Positions 25,920-36,400 of a DNA stretch of 64,000 nt are shown here, piece by piece. Position 1 is the first letter of the stretch, and every line of letters starts with the position of its first letter. This DNA is from Clostridium_AQ sp900552125 (GTDB lineage Bacteria > Bacillota_I > Bacilli_A > Erysipelotrichales > Erysipelotrichaceae). The stretch lies in the NCBI GenBank assembly GCA_037892765.1, contig JBBKBW010000004.1. One strand, written 5' to 3'. A program made the translations under genes and the position numbers. A model generated the notes under the pieces. It was not told the DNA's origin and ran no database searches. It worked only from the letters and a program-made list of their open reading frames with translations.

Positions 25920-26771
25920 ATGAATGTAAAAGAAAGATTAGAAGCTTTATCAAAAAATTGTATTATATTACAAATAGAAGATGAAGAAAGTTATAAATTA
26001 GGAGCTACTAGATTTGGTGGCAAACCAGATACACCTGTTGATTTTACATGGCCTACATATAAAGGAAAAAGTTATGATGATATTGAAAAAGAACGTCCCT
26101 TAACTTTTTTGGCTCAGTTTAACTGTGAAGAAATATCAAAATATGATGCAGATCAAATATTACCTAAACATGGATTATTATCATTTTTCTATGAAACTGA
26201 TACACAATGCTGGGGATTTAATCCTGAGGATAAAGGATGTGCAAGAGTATATTGGTTTGAAGATATTTCAAAATTATCACAGACTGAATTTCCGAAAGAA
26301 ATGGAAGATGATTTTAAATTCCCTATGATAAAAATAAAAGCTACATCTACAAAATCATATCCGTCTTGGGTAGATTATAATGAGATGTTTCCTGATGATG
26401 ACGACGATGAATTTGAAAAGATATGGAGTGAATTAACAGAAAATGATGTAGAAGAACCTGTAAATCGTTCACAGTTATTAGGATGGCCTGATGTAATACA
26501 AAATAGTATGTTTGAAGAATGCGATCTAGTTTCACAAGGATATTATTTGGGAAATAGTGAAGGATGGAGCAAAATACCTAAAGATATAAGGAAACGAGCT
26601 GAAGAAAGTGCTAGAGATCGTTGGATGTTATTGTTTCAATTAGATATAGTAGAAAATGATGATTTTGAGTTGATGTTTGGTGATTGTGGTCATATTTATT
26701 TTTATATAACGAAAGAAGATTTAAGTGAAAGAAAATTTGATAATACATGGTTGATACTTCAATGTTATTAA
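25920..26771 (+). CDS. YwqG-like DUF1963 protein
   Basis: The 283-residue protein matches the YwqG/DUF1963 family: RFGGKPDTPVDFTWPTYKG near residue 37, PLTFLAQFNCEEIS, then LPKHGLLSFFYETDTQCWGF. The later block carries LLGWPDVIQNSMFEECDL. YwqG-type proteins sit beside LXG toxins in Bacillus and are taken as immunity proteins. GAAAGGAG precedes the ATG. The gene is AT-rich like its neighbours. Confidence 0.85.
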   Translation: MNVKERLEALSKNCIILQIEDEESYKLGATRFGGKPDTPVDFTWPTYKGKSYDDIEKERPLTFLAQFNCEEISKYDADQILPKHGLLSFFYETDTQCWGFNPEDKGCARVYWFEDISKLSQTEFPKEMEDDFKFPMIKIKATSTKSYPSWVDYNEMFPDDDDDEFEKIWSELTENDVEEPVNRSQLLGWPDVIQNSMFEECDLVSQGYYLGNSEGWSKIPKDIRKRAEESARDRWMLLFQLDIVENDDFELMFGDCGHIYFYITKEDLSERKFDNTWLILQCY

Positions 26772-26827
26772 TATATGAAATAAATTACAGTTGTTGCTTT
26801 ATCATATAAATAGAAAGGAAGCTGAAT

Positions 26828-27154
26828 ATGAAAAAATTTGATGCTAATTATTATATGTTGGAAGATATGTACGAAGATGATTACTATCCTACTTTTTTGG
26901 TGGATAAGATAAAAAAACAACTTCAAAAGATCATCGATTTACTTGAAAGTGGAGAAACTGATACTGAAGTGATTCAAGAAACTCTTGATAAGGTAGTTTT
27001 GGAAATTAATGATTTGCAAGAAGAATTTGATGAAAATGATAGTGAAATAGAGACTGTGGCAAGAGATTCAATTGGAGTTACAGTTGATTATATTTTAAAA
27101 TGGTTTGATATTTCAATAGATATTGAAGAAGCAATTAGGGAAAGAGAGTGGTAG
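26828..27154 (+). CDS. DUF5713 family protein
   Basis: The 108-residue acidic protein fits DUF5713, with MLEDMYEDDYYPTFLVDKI at the N-terminus, and DLQEEFDENDSEIETVARDS and the ending IEEAIREREW. The family is found in immunity-like gene clusters; no reaction is known to me. AAAGGAAG precedes the ATG. Its end overlaps the open frame of the zinc-ribbon gene that follows. Confidence 0.75.
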   Translation: MKKFDANYYMLEDMYEDDYYPTFLVDKIKKQLQKIIDLLESGETDTEVIQETLDKVVLEINDLQEEFDENDSEIETVARDSIGVTVDYILKWFDISIDIEEAIREREW

Positions 27155-27407
27155 TATCAGTTACGAAAAAAGAATTGTTATATGTGATGAGTGTGGAAGT
27201 TTATTTTTAAGCGAATCATCAAAGATGAGTGGGCTATGTCCAGAGTGTGCTCATATTTTATATGGTTATCCTAACTGTGCTCATGATTTTAGAAATGGTA
27301 GATGTCTAAAATGTTATTGGGACGGTTCTGAAAGTGACTATATAAAATTTCTTAAATATTCAACAGATTATATATCAAAAAGAGAGGCAGATACAAATGA
27401 GCATTGA
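27123..27407 (+). CDS. Small zinc-ribbon protein with uncertain start
   Basis: The frame encodes CDECGSLFLSESS..CPECAHILYG..NCAHDFRNGRCLKCYWDGS, a compact double zinc-binding pattern in about 60 residues. No ATG lies upstream; the only ordinary start codon is TTG at 27123 inside the DUF5713 gene. The true start may be a rare codon near 27155 after AGGGAAAGAG, or the gene may be a truncated remnant or be read by translational re-initiation. Its stop overlaps the next gene by 11 bases. Function unknown. Confidence 0.55.
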   Translation: MKKQLGKESGSISYEKRIVICDECGSLFLSESSKMSGLCPECAHILYGYPNCAHDFRNGRCLKCYWDGSESDYIKFLKYSTDYISKREADTNEH

Positions 27408-27747
27408 AAATATGTTTGGTAAACTGGATAAGATAGATATTATAGCAGAAAAGCCTGATGAGAAAAAAGTATTGATGGTTCTTGTATGCAATGGCTTCAT
27501 TGATGGCTCACCAGAAACGCAAACTGCATTGTTGGACAAGATAGAGTATTATTTAGGCTATGCTCAAAGTGAGGAATTTAAAGAAAAATATAAGGACTGG
27601 CAAGGGATTCTTCGTTTAACTTTTGGTTGTAAGCCAGATGAACTTGTTTTGGTATTGCTCAGTAAATGCCCAGCATGGGTAGAGGATAATGGGGTAGAAT
27701 TAGAAATTGAAATCGGAGGAAAACAGGTTCACATTGTAGAAAACTGA
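27397..27747 (+). CDS. DUF6572-like small protein
   Basis: The 116-residue product has the pattern IIAEKPDEKKVLMVLVCNG, ALLDKIEYYLGYAQS and GILRLTFGCKPDELVLVLL, which I associate with DUF6572, a family seen in immunity neighbourhoods. It begins inside the end of the zinc-ribbon gene, with AGAGAGG before the ATG. It is cytoplasmic, with no motif suggesting enzymatic activity. Confidence 0.6.
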   Translation: MSIENMFGKLDKIDIIAEKPDEKKVLMVLVCNGFIDGSPETQTALLDKIEYYLGYAQSEEFKEKYKDWQGILRLTFGCKPDELVLVLLSKCPAWVEDNGVELEIEIGGKQVHIVEN

Positions 27748-27785
27748 TTTTTTCTATTACTAAATTGATAGGAGGCATAATAGTT

Positions 27786-28505
27786 ATGGCAGATTGGATG
27801 GAAAAGTATGATTTAATTAAGGAAAAACTTGTTTGTAAGATAGATATAGAGAAGTATTACACAGAAAAAAAGATAGGCAAAATTATAGTTGATGTACTGG
27901 ATATTGGAAAAGTTTATTTTCCTACAGGAAAAATTTTTGTGTGCGATCCATTAATAGAATTACAAGATAGTTTACCATTTATTCAAACTATTCCTGTTGG
28001 AACATATCCAATAAGAATTTGTGTTGTTCCAAGTGAAAAATATGGAAATCGTTATGCTTGCTCAAAATTAGAAATTACCAAAGAAAAGCCTATTCGCTAT
28101 GAATTAGGAATGGTAGGAAATGAAAACTTAGATGAAGAATTATCTGAAGAAGATTATTTTGGATTTGTTGTCGATGCTGGAATGGCATGTATTGCTGATA
28201 TTCAGACACAAGAAGCATTCAATAATTACTGGTCAGAATGTTTAAAAAAGGATCCTGATATAGATCCATATAATGACTTGTTTTGTGATTTGTTAGAAGA
28301 AAATGCAAAATTACATCCTTATTATCAAAGAGATTGTGGAGATTGGTTAAATTGGATTATTCCTAATACTAAATATAATGTTCCTATATTTACTTCCGGA
28401 TGGGGTGATGGATATTATCCAGTATATTTTGGATACGATAAAGATAATAATGTCTGTGCTGTATATATATTATTTATAGATATTGAAAATACTTTTGAGG
28501 AGTAA
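27786..28505 (+). CDS. DUF4241 family protein
   Basis: The 239-residue protein fits DUF4241: FPTGKIFVCDPL, IPVGTYPIRICVV, then the conserved block YFGFVVDAGMACIADIQT and the ending FTSGWGDGYYPVYFGYD. DUF4241 proteins occur in bacterial toxin-immunity loci. The ATG at 27786 is chosen because GGAGG ends ten bases before it; an in-frame TTG lies before that site. It is followed 11 bases later by the LRR-NTF2 gene. Confidence 0.8.
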   Translation: MADWMEKYDLIKEKLVCKIDIEKYYTEKKIGKIIVDVLDIGKVYFPTGKIFVCDPLIELQDSLPFIQTIPVGTYPIRICVVPSEKYGNRYACSKLEITKEKPIRYELGMVGNENLDEELSEEDYFGFVVDAGMACIADIQTQEAFNNYWSECLKKDPDIDPYNDLFCDLLEENAKLHPYYQRDCGDWLNWIIPNTKYNVPIFTSGWGDGYYPVYFGYDKDNNVCAVYILFIDIENTFEE

Positions 28506-28516
28506 TTAGAGGTAAA

Positions 28517-29476
28517 ATGGAATTACCAAAAAGAGCACGGACAGCCAAGTGGGAAAATGGTGTATTGACAATAGATAATGTTAAACAATATCAAGTTTCA
28601 AATCTAACTATGGAAATGATGGAACATTTAGCAAATTACAATCTTGTAGGTTTTCATGTTAGTGGTTATCCAATAACAGACGATATGATAATTCCGTTTA
28701 AAGGACATAAGAGTATGGTAAACTTCGGCGTGGAATATGGAGCTATTACTGATAGTTGTCTTGAAATGTTTGCTGATATGCCTAAATTAAGAATTCTATT
28801 ATTAGATGGAAACACCTCAATAAATGGCATTAATTTATCAGTACTAAAAGATTGTAAGCTTGATCTGTTATCGCTAAATAATACAAATCTTACTGATGAA
28901 GGGTTAAAGCAAGCTTCTTTTATTTCAAAGCTTACTCACATTCAAATTGATCATACTAATGTTACATATGAAGGAATTATGGCTATTACAGATAATAAGA
29001 GAATCGAACCTGTTGTTTTTGATCAATTTACAAAGGAACAAATGGAGAATTTTTTCAAAATTCAAAGGCAAAAAGCGAAGAAATCTTTGGTACTTGATGA
29101 AAAATCCGTTAATGAATGTCAAATTATCTTAACTAAGTTTTTTGAAGATATGACTATATGGGAACAGTATGTTGAACAAGTGGGATTTGAAAATGAAAAG
29201 GTACAGTCACAATTACTGATGATTTGGGAAAAATATGTTAGTGAAAAACCACGTTCAGGTTATCGCCCTCTGTGCCTTTCTTATAATTCACAAGGAACGT
29301 ATAAGAACGAAGAATTTATTGATGCTGAACATATTACAAAAAATAAACTTTATATTTATACAAGAGATAAAATTATTGGATTCGAAAGGCGTTTTCTGAT
29401 GAAACGTGTTGGAAATGGCTGGAGAATTGATGGGTTACAGGAACGTCTTGATGGGTGGCAACGTGTAGGTTTGTAA
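28517..29476 (+). CDS. LRR-like plus NTF2-fold immunity fusion
   Basis: The 319-residue protein has two parts. Residues about 55-160 show leucine-rich-repeat-like strands (LRILLLDGNTSINGIN, LDLLSLNNTNLTDEGL, LTHIQIDHTNVTYEGI). Residues about 195-319 end in FLMKRVGNGWRIDGLQERLDGW, the C-terminal hallmark of NTF2-fold immunity domains. The first part could bind one partner and the second neutralise a toxin. Part of the middle (VVFDQFTKEQ...) is a linker. AGAGG precedes the ATG. Confidence 0.7.
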   Translation: MELPKRARTAKWENGVLTIDNVKQYQVSNLTMEMMEHLANYNLVGFHVSGYPITDDMIIPFKGHKSMVNFGVEYGAITDSCLEMFADMPKLRILLLDGNTSINGINLSVLKDCKLDLLSLNNTNLTDEGLKQASFISKLTHIQIDHTNVTYEGIMAITDNKRIEPVVFDQFTKEQMENFFKIQRQKAKKSLVLDEKSVNECQIILTKFFEDMTIWEQYVEQVGFENEKVQSQLLMIWEKYVSEKPRSGYRPLCLSYNSQGTYKNEEFIDAEHITKNKLYIYTRDKIIGFERRFLMKRVGNGWRIDGLQERLDGWQRVGL

Positions 29477-29520
29477 TACATAGTTTTTGATATAGGAATT
29501 AGTGAAAGGAGAAGATTTCT

Positions 29521-30624
29521 ATGGGGTTAAATTATAAATGCCCAGAATGTGGAACATCTTTAGGCTATGAAGGTCTTTGTTGGAGATGTAAAGCAAAACA
29601 TAAAAGAGAGGAAATAAATAATTGGACTTTGCAAGAAATTGAAAATAAGAAGAAACAAGTCATAGAAAAGTTAAAAACTTTAGATGATGAGTTTTACAAG
29701 ACTGATGAGTGGGATATATTCCATGACTTAATGACAATTGGAGCTGATTGTAGTGAAATTTCAAAAGTGGCACTTGAAAATAATATATTTTATCCAAGTG
29801 AACTATATTACAAGGCTAGTGAGAAAATAACTGACGAACTTATAGAAAAACTTATTAATGCAGAATCTTCAGATGAAGGAAGCAAACTTTTATGTTGTGT
29901 CGCTATGGCAGGAGGAAAAAAAGCTCAGGATATTTTGCATGAACTTAAGGTGAATCCTAAACCATGGAGAAAAAGTTTATATGTAGATTCTGATGTATAT
30001 GCTGAAGAAGCAGGTTGGACTTTTGATGAAGGTAATAACTACATAAAACTTAATTACGACAAATGTTATTCCTTTGAATTAGGAGATAAGAAAGATGAAA
30101 ACGGTACATTCATCGGAAGAAAGAGAGGAGAAAGATGTCCTCATTGTGGCTGTGAGTTAATAGATATTCTTGTGATTGATGGGAAAGATGAGAGATTTTC
30201 TTTTCTTGGACTTGACGGAATAATTACTGCAAGTTGTTGCCCTAATTGCGTGACATTTGCTACTGATGGTATTTCTAATAGATTTACTCTTGATGGTAAA
30301 AATGAAATTTTAGAATATGAAGGTATGGAAGAAAACTATTATAGAGATGAAGAAATAGAAAGCCTCATTAATAATCGATTTGTTGTATCTGAAAAAGAAA
30401 GGCATGTATTTTATGGTGCCTATGGTGATGATGTAAACACAATCGGCGGATTTGCAAGTTGGGTACAAGATTGGGAATATAGAGAATGCCCTGAATGTGG
30501 AAAGAAAATGAAATATTTGGCTCAAATTCATTGGGATACAATAGAAGATTGTGCCGAAGGTACATTGTATATAGAGATATGTCCAGAATGTAAAATCGTT
30601 ACAATGTTTCATCAACAGACATAA
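29521..30624 (+). CDS. Multi-zinc-ribbon protein with DUF1963-like end
   Basis: The 367-residue protein carries an N-terminal zinc ribbon (CPECGTSLGYEGLCWRC), a helical middle with a repeat-like set of residues about 60-150, then CPHCGCEL and a C-terminal ribbon. The segment TIGGFASWVQDWEYRECPECGKKMKYLAQI resembles the DUF1963/PDCD2-like motif IGG-P-x-W-x-Q followed by CxxC. It is likely an immunity protein but the assignment is tentative. GAAAGGAG precedes the ATG. A 200-base AT-rich gap follows in which I see no gene. Confidence 0.6.
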   Translation: MGLNYKCPECGTSLGYEGLCWRCKAKHKREEINNWTLQEIENKKKQVIEKLKTLDDEFYKTDEWDIFHDLMTIGADCSEISKVALENNIFYPSELYYKASEKITDELIEKLINAESSDEGSKLLCCVAMAGGKKAQDILHELKVNPKPWRKSLYVDSDVYAEEAGWTFDEGNNYIKLNYDKCYSFELGDKKDENGTFIGRKRGERCPHCGCELIDILVIDGKDERFSFLGLDGIITASCCPNCVTFATDGISNRFTLDGKNEILEYEGMEENYYRDEEIESLINNRFVVSEKERHVFYGAYGDDVNTIGGFASWVQDWEYRECPECGKKMKYLAQIHWDTIEDCAEGTLYIEICPECKIVTMFHQQT

Positions 30625-30827
30625 TAAGATACAGATTATCAAGCTTTAAAAATTATTTCTTTGACTATAAAATATTTAGTTTGACTACATATAAAATATG
30701 TAAGTATTAAAATTATTTAATATAGCATTAAATAAATTAAAGATAAAAATAATCATGGATTCAAATAGGTAATTCGAGTTTTCATATATATGACATTGAT
30801 TGTAAATTAAAGAAAGGATAAATCATT

Positions 30828-31244
30828 ATGAGTTACGATTTAATGGTATTTGAAAAAACAAAGGCACCTGTTACAAGAAACGAATTTATAGCATGGTATG
30901 AAAAACAAACAGAATGGAGTGAAGATCACGATTATCAGAATATAAGTGTATCTTCACCATCTTTAAAAAATTGGTTTATGGAAATGATTAATAATTTTCC
31001 ACCTATGAATGGTGACTATTCTCCAAATCTTGATCCACTCGATGAAAAAGAAGCGGAAGAATTGGAACTTCATTTGGTTGATTATTCTATTGGTTACGAT
31101 ATGATTTATGCTTCATTCTCGTGGTCTGTAGCTCAAGAAGCATATGAACATATGCGTAAATTAGCAGTAAAATATGATGTTGGTTTTTTCGATGCAAGTG
31201 AGGAAAATGGAGATATTATTTTTCCAAATGGAACAAAGATATAA
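30828..31244 (+). CDS. Conserved immunity-array protein (138 residues)
   Basis: The product begins MSYDLMVFEKTKAPVTRNEF and includes WSEDHDYQNISVSSPSL, NNFPPMNGDYSPNL and IYASFSWSVAQEAYEHMRKLA. I recognise this as a recurrent family of Firmicutes orphan immunity clusters but know no name for it. It is soluble and acidic. AAAGGAT precedes the ATG. Confidence 0.6.
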   Translation: MSYDLMVFEKTKAPVTRNEFIAWYEKQTEWSEDHDYQNISVSSPSLKNWFMEMINNFPPMNGDYSPNLDPLDEKEAEELELHLVDYSIGYDMIYASFSWSVAQEAYEHMRKLAVKYDVGFFDASEENGDIIFPNGTKI

Positions 31245-31346
31245 ATTTTGTCAAAAGTATAGGTTTTAGGAGAAGGTAGATTAAGTGATATAAGTGAAAC
31301 ATATCTATCATTACTATATTATTTCAAATAATAAGGAGAATCATAT

Positions 31347-31805
31347 ATGAATAATAAAAAACTTTATGAACTAGTAAATGAATATCATATTGGTACTGAT
31401 TTGAGTTGTGCTGAAGCTATGTTTAAGGCTTGTAATGAATATTATGACTTAAAACTTAGTGAGGAGACACGAAAGATGTTTTCACTTATGGGAATAGGTA
31501 TGCAAACAGAACAATCATGTTGTGGAGCATTTACTGTTGCGGTAGGTATTATTGGTTTAATGACAACAGAAGATAATCAAATTAATGTTGATAATTCTGA
31601 AGGATATCAGATGATTCTAGAATTAACAGATTTTATGTTTGAAGCATGTGGTACTTTGCATTGTATTGAGTTACAAAAATTAGAGGCTAAAAATTATAGT
31701 AATCCTTGCCATGCAATTGTTGAGCTATTAGCAAAAAAACTGGAAGAAATACTTGATTGTTATGGTTATGGAAAAGGTAAGAATAACAGCAACGAGTTTT
31801 CTTAG
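31347..31805 (+). CDS. C-GCAxxG-C-C family protein
   Basis: The 152-residue protein has the cysteine pattern of the C-GCAxxG-C-C family: SCAEAMFKAC, then QSCCGAFTVAVG and CGTLHC, with a last Cys near residue 127. Family members are putative redox or metal proteins and are not usually immunity factors, so its place in this array is notable. AAGGAG precedes the ATG. It is followed after 11 bases by a DUF6881-like gene. Confidence 0.75.
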   Translation: MNNKKLYELVNEYHIGTDLSCAEAMFKACNEYYDLKLSEETRKMFSLMGIGMQTEQSCCGAFTVAVGIIGLMTTEDNQINVDNSEGYQMILELTDFMFEACGTLHCIELQKLEAKNYSNPCHAIVELLAKKLEEILDCYGYGKGKNNSNEFS

Positions 31806-31816
31806 GCAAATATAAA

Positions 31817-32116
31817 ATGAAAGAGTATATAAAATTGTTTTGGAACCACAAGCTAGATAAAGAACCTAAAGTTATTCTTTATGAGGTTGATGTAGATAAT
31901 GAACGACTGGTTAGTCGTGCCATAGATGTTTATTTAAATCGAAGTACCAATAATGTTGAAAATTTTTATGCAGAGGTTTTAGAAATAGTGCCTATTCCAA
32001 AGGTTGAAGAATTGAATAAAGGAATCTGGGGAACTGAAATAAGAGCATGTTTAATAGATAAAGAAGAATTTGATAAAACTTGGATTAACTTAATTTATGA
32101 TGGAACGATGATGTGA
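31817..32116 (+). CDS. DUF6881-like small protein
   Basis: The 99-residue product, MKEYIKLFWNHKLDKEPKVI, continues with YEVDVDNERLVSRAIDVYL and KEEFDKTWINL. The pattern W-x-H, P, Y/s-E-D, R-x-I-x-V-Y and E/K-E-F-x-x-W matches DUF6881. Its ribosome site is weak. Its stop lies 14 bases before the next start. Confidence 0.6.
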   Translation: MKEYIKLFWNHKLDKEPKVILYEVDVDNERLVSRAIDVYLNRSTNNVENFYAEVLEIVPIPKVEELNKGIWGTEIRACLIDKEEFDKTWINLIYDGTMM

Positions 32117-32130
32117 TTTGGAGGTTTTTT

Positions 32131-32907
32131 ATGGATAAAAAAAGCAAAAAAATTCTGATTCGTTATATGGATGATACAAAGAGAAAGTTTTTATCATTAG
32201 AAGAAATTGCATATGCAAAAGAACATGGAGCTATTCTAGAGGATTTATTTATTTCAAATGAAGAAGCTATACGTATTTTGACACAAAGTATAGAATCTAT
32301 TTCTCTTAGTGACGCAGCTAACTCATTTTTATATAGTTTATCTACACGCGATATGGAGCATCGATATATTTTAGCATCTTATGTATATGCTTTAAGCTGG
32401 TTGATGTTTGATAGAGGTAAGACAGATAAAGTACCATCTCGAATTGAAAGAACATTTTTTAATTGGGTTAAGTATCGTGGAGGTGGAATTTGGGGTGGAA
32501 TTGGAAAACCTATTTTTTATCTCAGTGAATTTGTTCATATGGAAAAACAAACTCCTACAAATATTGATAAGAATATTTTGAAAGAAATAATATCAATATC
32601 ATCAACAATGAGCGATCAAGCCACTGGTATTATGCTATGTAAAAAAATTCAAGAGAGTAAAATTTTGTCGGGTAATAAAAGTGAGATTATTGGAATTCTT
32701 GAAACACTTGCAATTTATGGAATTTTGGAATCACCATCGCATAAAGGCTATTTATATTCTTTTACCCCGCCATTAATGAGAGATACAGGAGATTTAAGAC
32801 AAAGTCTATCTTATCCGCTAAACTGGTGGCGCGGGATAAATAAAGTGAATTATGATAATTGCTATAAAATTTTTAATATTGATTTTTCCTATTTATCGAA
32901 AAGATAA
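32131..32907 (+). CDS. Unknown helical protein of the immunity array (258 residues)
   Basis: The protein is helical with FLSLEEIAYAKEHGAILEDL near the start and a conserved-looking C-terminal block SFTPPLMRDTGDLRQS followed by YPLNWWRG. This block recurs in orphan immunity proteins I have seen but has no name I can give. The ATG at 32131 follows GGAGG by seven bases; the in-frame ATG at 32113 lies inside the previous gene's end. The following 170 bases hold no supported gene. Confidence 0.5.
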   Translation: MDKKSKKILIRYMDDTKRKFLSLEEIAYAKEHGAILEDLFISNEEAIRILTQSIESISLSDAANSFLYSLSTRDMEHRYILASYVYALSWLMFDRGKTDKVPSRIERTFFNWVKYRGGGIWGGIGKPIFYLSEFVHMEKQTPTNIDKNILKEIISISSTMSDQATGIMLCKKIQESKILSGNKSEIIGILETLAIYGILESPSHKGYLYSFTPPLMRDTGDLRQSLSYPLNWWRGINKVNYDNCYKIFNIDFSYLSKR

Positions 32908-33074
32908 CAAAGTTATAAAATCTTTGAAATATATTTGTTACAGATGAATATGTGGTGAATTTGTTTAGGAGATTAAAGATTTATAAGTGATTGGTTCCTC
33001 TCATTGGAATGTTGAATTATTGATAATAGAAATCTTTTTATAAGACAAGATAAAAAGAGGAAAAGAGGACGAAT

Positions 33075-33425
33075 ATGAAGAAAGAATTGGAGTTATATAA
33101 AAATTTTATTGATGGTCTTGTAGAACGTAAAGATAGTGTGATTGCTAAATGGATCAAGTGTGATGGATTTCCTAAGACAGATGATAATAAGGCGAAAAAT
33201 GAATTCATTGCAAATTTGACATCAGAACAAAAAGAAGTATTGGCGTCTATGTTAGAAGAGGAACATATTGCTGGCATTCATACTGTACTTGCTTATATTA
33301 ATAAAATGATGGATTTAGATGGCTTAGAGATAATTCAAAATGGAGTTTCATATCCTAATGATTACTTTGAAAGTTTACATTTTGATTTTATAAGTAGATG
33401 TGAGGGAGATGAATGGCCTGAATAA
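33075..33425 (+). CDS. DUF6547-like small protein
   Basis: The 116-residue product has LYKNFIDGLVERKDSVIAKW, then GIHTVLAYINKMMDLDGL and the ending FDFISRCEGDEWPE. These fit what I recall as DUF6547, which accompanies immunity genes. GAGGAAAAGAGG precedes the ATG. The large fusion gene starts 37 bases downstream. Confidence 0.6.
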   Translation: MKKELELYKNFIDGLVERKDSVIAKWIKCDGFPKTDDNKAKNEFIANLTSEQKEVLASMLEEEHIAGIHTVLAYINKMMDLDGLEIIQNGVSYPNDYFESLHFDFISRCEGDEWPE

Positions 33426-33461
33426 CGTGAAGTTATGATTTTATTATTGGAGGTATAATTT

Positions 33462-36400
33462 ATGTATATCGATAAATATTGGAAAAACTATATTGGTGGA
33501 ACAGATGATAGTCTAAATTTAGTAGAATTTTTAGTGGATCAAAATAAGGAAGAAATTACTCTTAGTGAAATATTTTCGAAGATAGGTCTTGATAGACAAA
33601 ATTGGGATTTTCATCAAACGGTTGAATATTTAGAATATACTCATTCAAACGGAGTAGAAATAGATTTTCATTTTGCAATCGATATCATTACTGATTTAGC
33701 AGCTATATTATTGGAATGTTATGTAAATGGGTTTGTAAATCTAAATGATTTAGATAATTATCATACACCGTTACGTAGAATTAGGATAGTTGCAACTTCT
33801 GAGGAAAATTCAGCATTAAATAATGCGCTTAAAGAATTTGTAAGTGATCCTCTTAGCTATGATTTACATGAATTTGTTGATGATGAAGATATGTATGCAA
33901 TGGCTAAAGATGTAGAAGAAATACGTAAAGAGCTGTATGAATCAGGTGGGAGAAATAAGAATTTTAATATAAAAAGAGATGATATGAAAGAACTTTTAGT
34001 GGATTGGAAAGAAGCTAATGGTTGTCTTGCATCTAATCGTGTAATGGTAGAAGGATGTAAGGTTGGCTATTTTTATAGAGAAAAGCCTGATGGTGATTGG
34101 GATAGTGGTTGGCGCTTTACAGCAGGCGATGAAAGTGATGATTATATGAATGATCCTAATAATGCAGGAATATATTCATTAAATTCAGTATGTAATAATG
34201 ATATTGATATTATGCCGCTACTTTCTACGCCTTATCCTTGTGCTTTTGAACGTGATAATAATGGAGAGTTTTATCAGATTGAAGATGAAAAATTGGAAAA
34301 TTATGAGGAGGAAATAAATATGGATATTTTAGCTCAATGTCAAAAGTGGAATGAAGAAGGTAAGTATTATAAGATTATAGAAACACTTGAGGCTATTTCA
34401 GATCGTATTCCTGAAATGGATAGTGAACTAGCTCGTGCCTATAATAATTTAGCTGATCCACATAAGCCAACATGTAATGAAATACTTAAAAAAGCCATAA
34501 ATCTACTCAAACCTCATGAGGAATATTTCAAGGATGATCATTGTTGGAATTTTCGTATGGGCTATGCCTATCTCTTTTTGAATCAGGAAGCCCGTGCACT
34601 TTATTATTTTGAAAAAGCTTTAGAAGCTCGTCCAAATGACGAAGATACAGAAGAGTTTATTTCTTGGTGTAAGGAACGTATCGATTATCCTTTATTTTAT
34701 GCAAGTTTTAAAGACCGAACAAAAAAGGCTTGGGAAGAATTTATAAAACAAGAGAAAGAACTTCGTAAGATTATTGATGAAGACAAAAATAATGAACATG
34801 GAAACGAATTGATAAAGAAATGTACTGAAATACTGAATATAGCGTTTTATGATATATCCTTCGAACTAGGATATAACGGGAATAAATATGAGCTTATTCT
34901 TACTCCAGAAGGTGATAAAGTCAAATTGTTTGAGCTAGTTTATTTTGCTAAACATGCTCCTAAAGAAATAGAAAATGATTGGAATATTATTGTTGGAAGA
35001 CAGCCAATTACAAATATGTCTCTTAGAGTAGATGACTTTGATATTAATGCAGATGATGTCTTAGTATGGGTTAAACAAAATGAAGGTGGCGTAGATTTAA
35101 GTGTTTATTGTGAAAAGACACAAAAACTTTTAAAAGAAGAAGAAAATAGGGTATGGTGGCTTCTTACAACTATGACAGATTTAGTTTTAGGTGAAATCAT
35201 ACATATGCGATACATTGACTCATTTGATATCATAGATTCAATCAAAGATGATAATTGGATTACTCTTACAAAGTTACCTCTAAAACTTGAAGAAATGGGG
35301 TTTACTCTTGGGAATGATCCTGAGGCTTTAATAGAACTGTATACTGGATATGAAATGAAACCTGTTGAAGATGAAGGCACGGATTTAAGGTTGGATACAA
35401 TTTTTGGTTCTACATGTTGTGCAGCTATAATTAATGAGTATTTAAGTAATGAAGAAGACAGCATGGACAATTTACAGGCTGATGGAAGTGTGGCAGGTTT
35501 CTTCTATTATCCTTTAGGAGGGTTTAGTGGAGAAAATTTCACACAAAAAATATTTGATTTCAGGGATAAATTTGAAGAATATTTACTTAAGACATGTGGT
35601 GAAGATTGCATAGTTTTAATTGGCGGTGCAAGTGGAACTAGATTTGGTTATGTAGACTTTATTGCATGGGATATACAAAGTGTTTTAAAAATAGCTAAAG
35701 AATTTTTTGATGGAACAGATGATGTTGAATGGGCTAATTTCCATGTATTTAGAAGAAATGCAGGAAGCGTATGTCTAAAATATACTAAAGATAAAAACGA
35801 TAATAATGAACATACCGATGAATTGGATGAAATGCTTACAGGTATGGACTATATTCATTATGATCAGCAAAATTGTGAGGAGTTTTACAATCAACTTGAA
35901 AAATGGAATGATAATGATGAATATACACGTTGTATTCAGGCACTAAATACGATACCAGAAGATTTGCGTGATTATCGCTCTACTTATGCTTTAGCTAGGG
36001 CTTTAGAAAATTATGCAATAATTGGCGATCATAAAGAAGGAACACCTAGATATATGGGGGATAAAGCACTTAATAAGGCTATTGAAGCTTTAGAAAGTGT
36101 ACGTGAAGAAGGTAAAGACAAAGCAGAATGGAATATGCGAATGGCATATGCTTATCAATATCTTTATAAACAAGAAGAAAAAGCCATAGAATATGCGAAA
36201 CGCTGGGCGAGCCTTGATCCTAAAGATGAAGATGCATCATTGGTCATTCAAGAATGTGAAAAAGAAATAGAAATAAGAAATAAAAGTACAAAGAAAAATA
36301 AAAAAGAAAAGAGGATATTAAGTGACATACCTTTTGAAGGATTTGATCTTGATAATTTTTGGGATGATAGTGATTATGCTTTAAAAGAATATGTAAGTAA

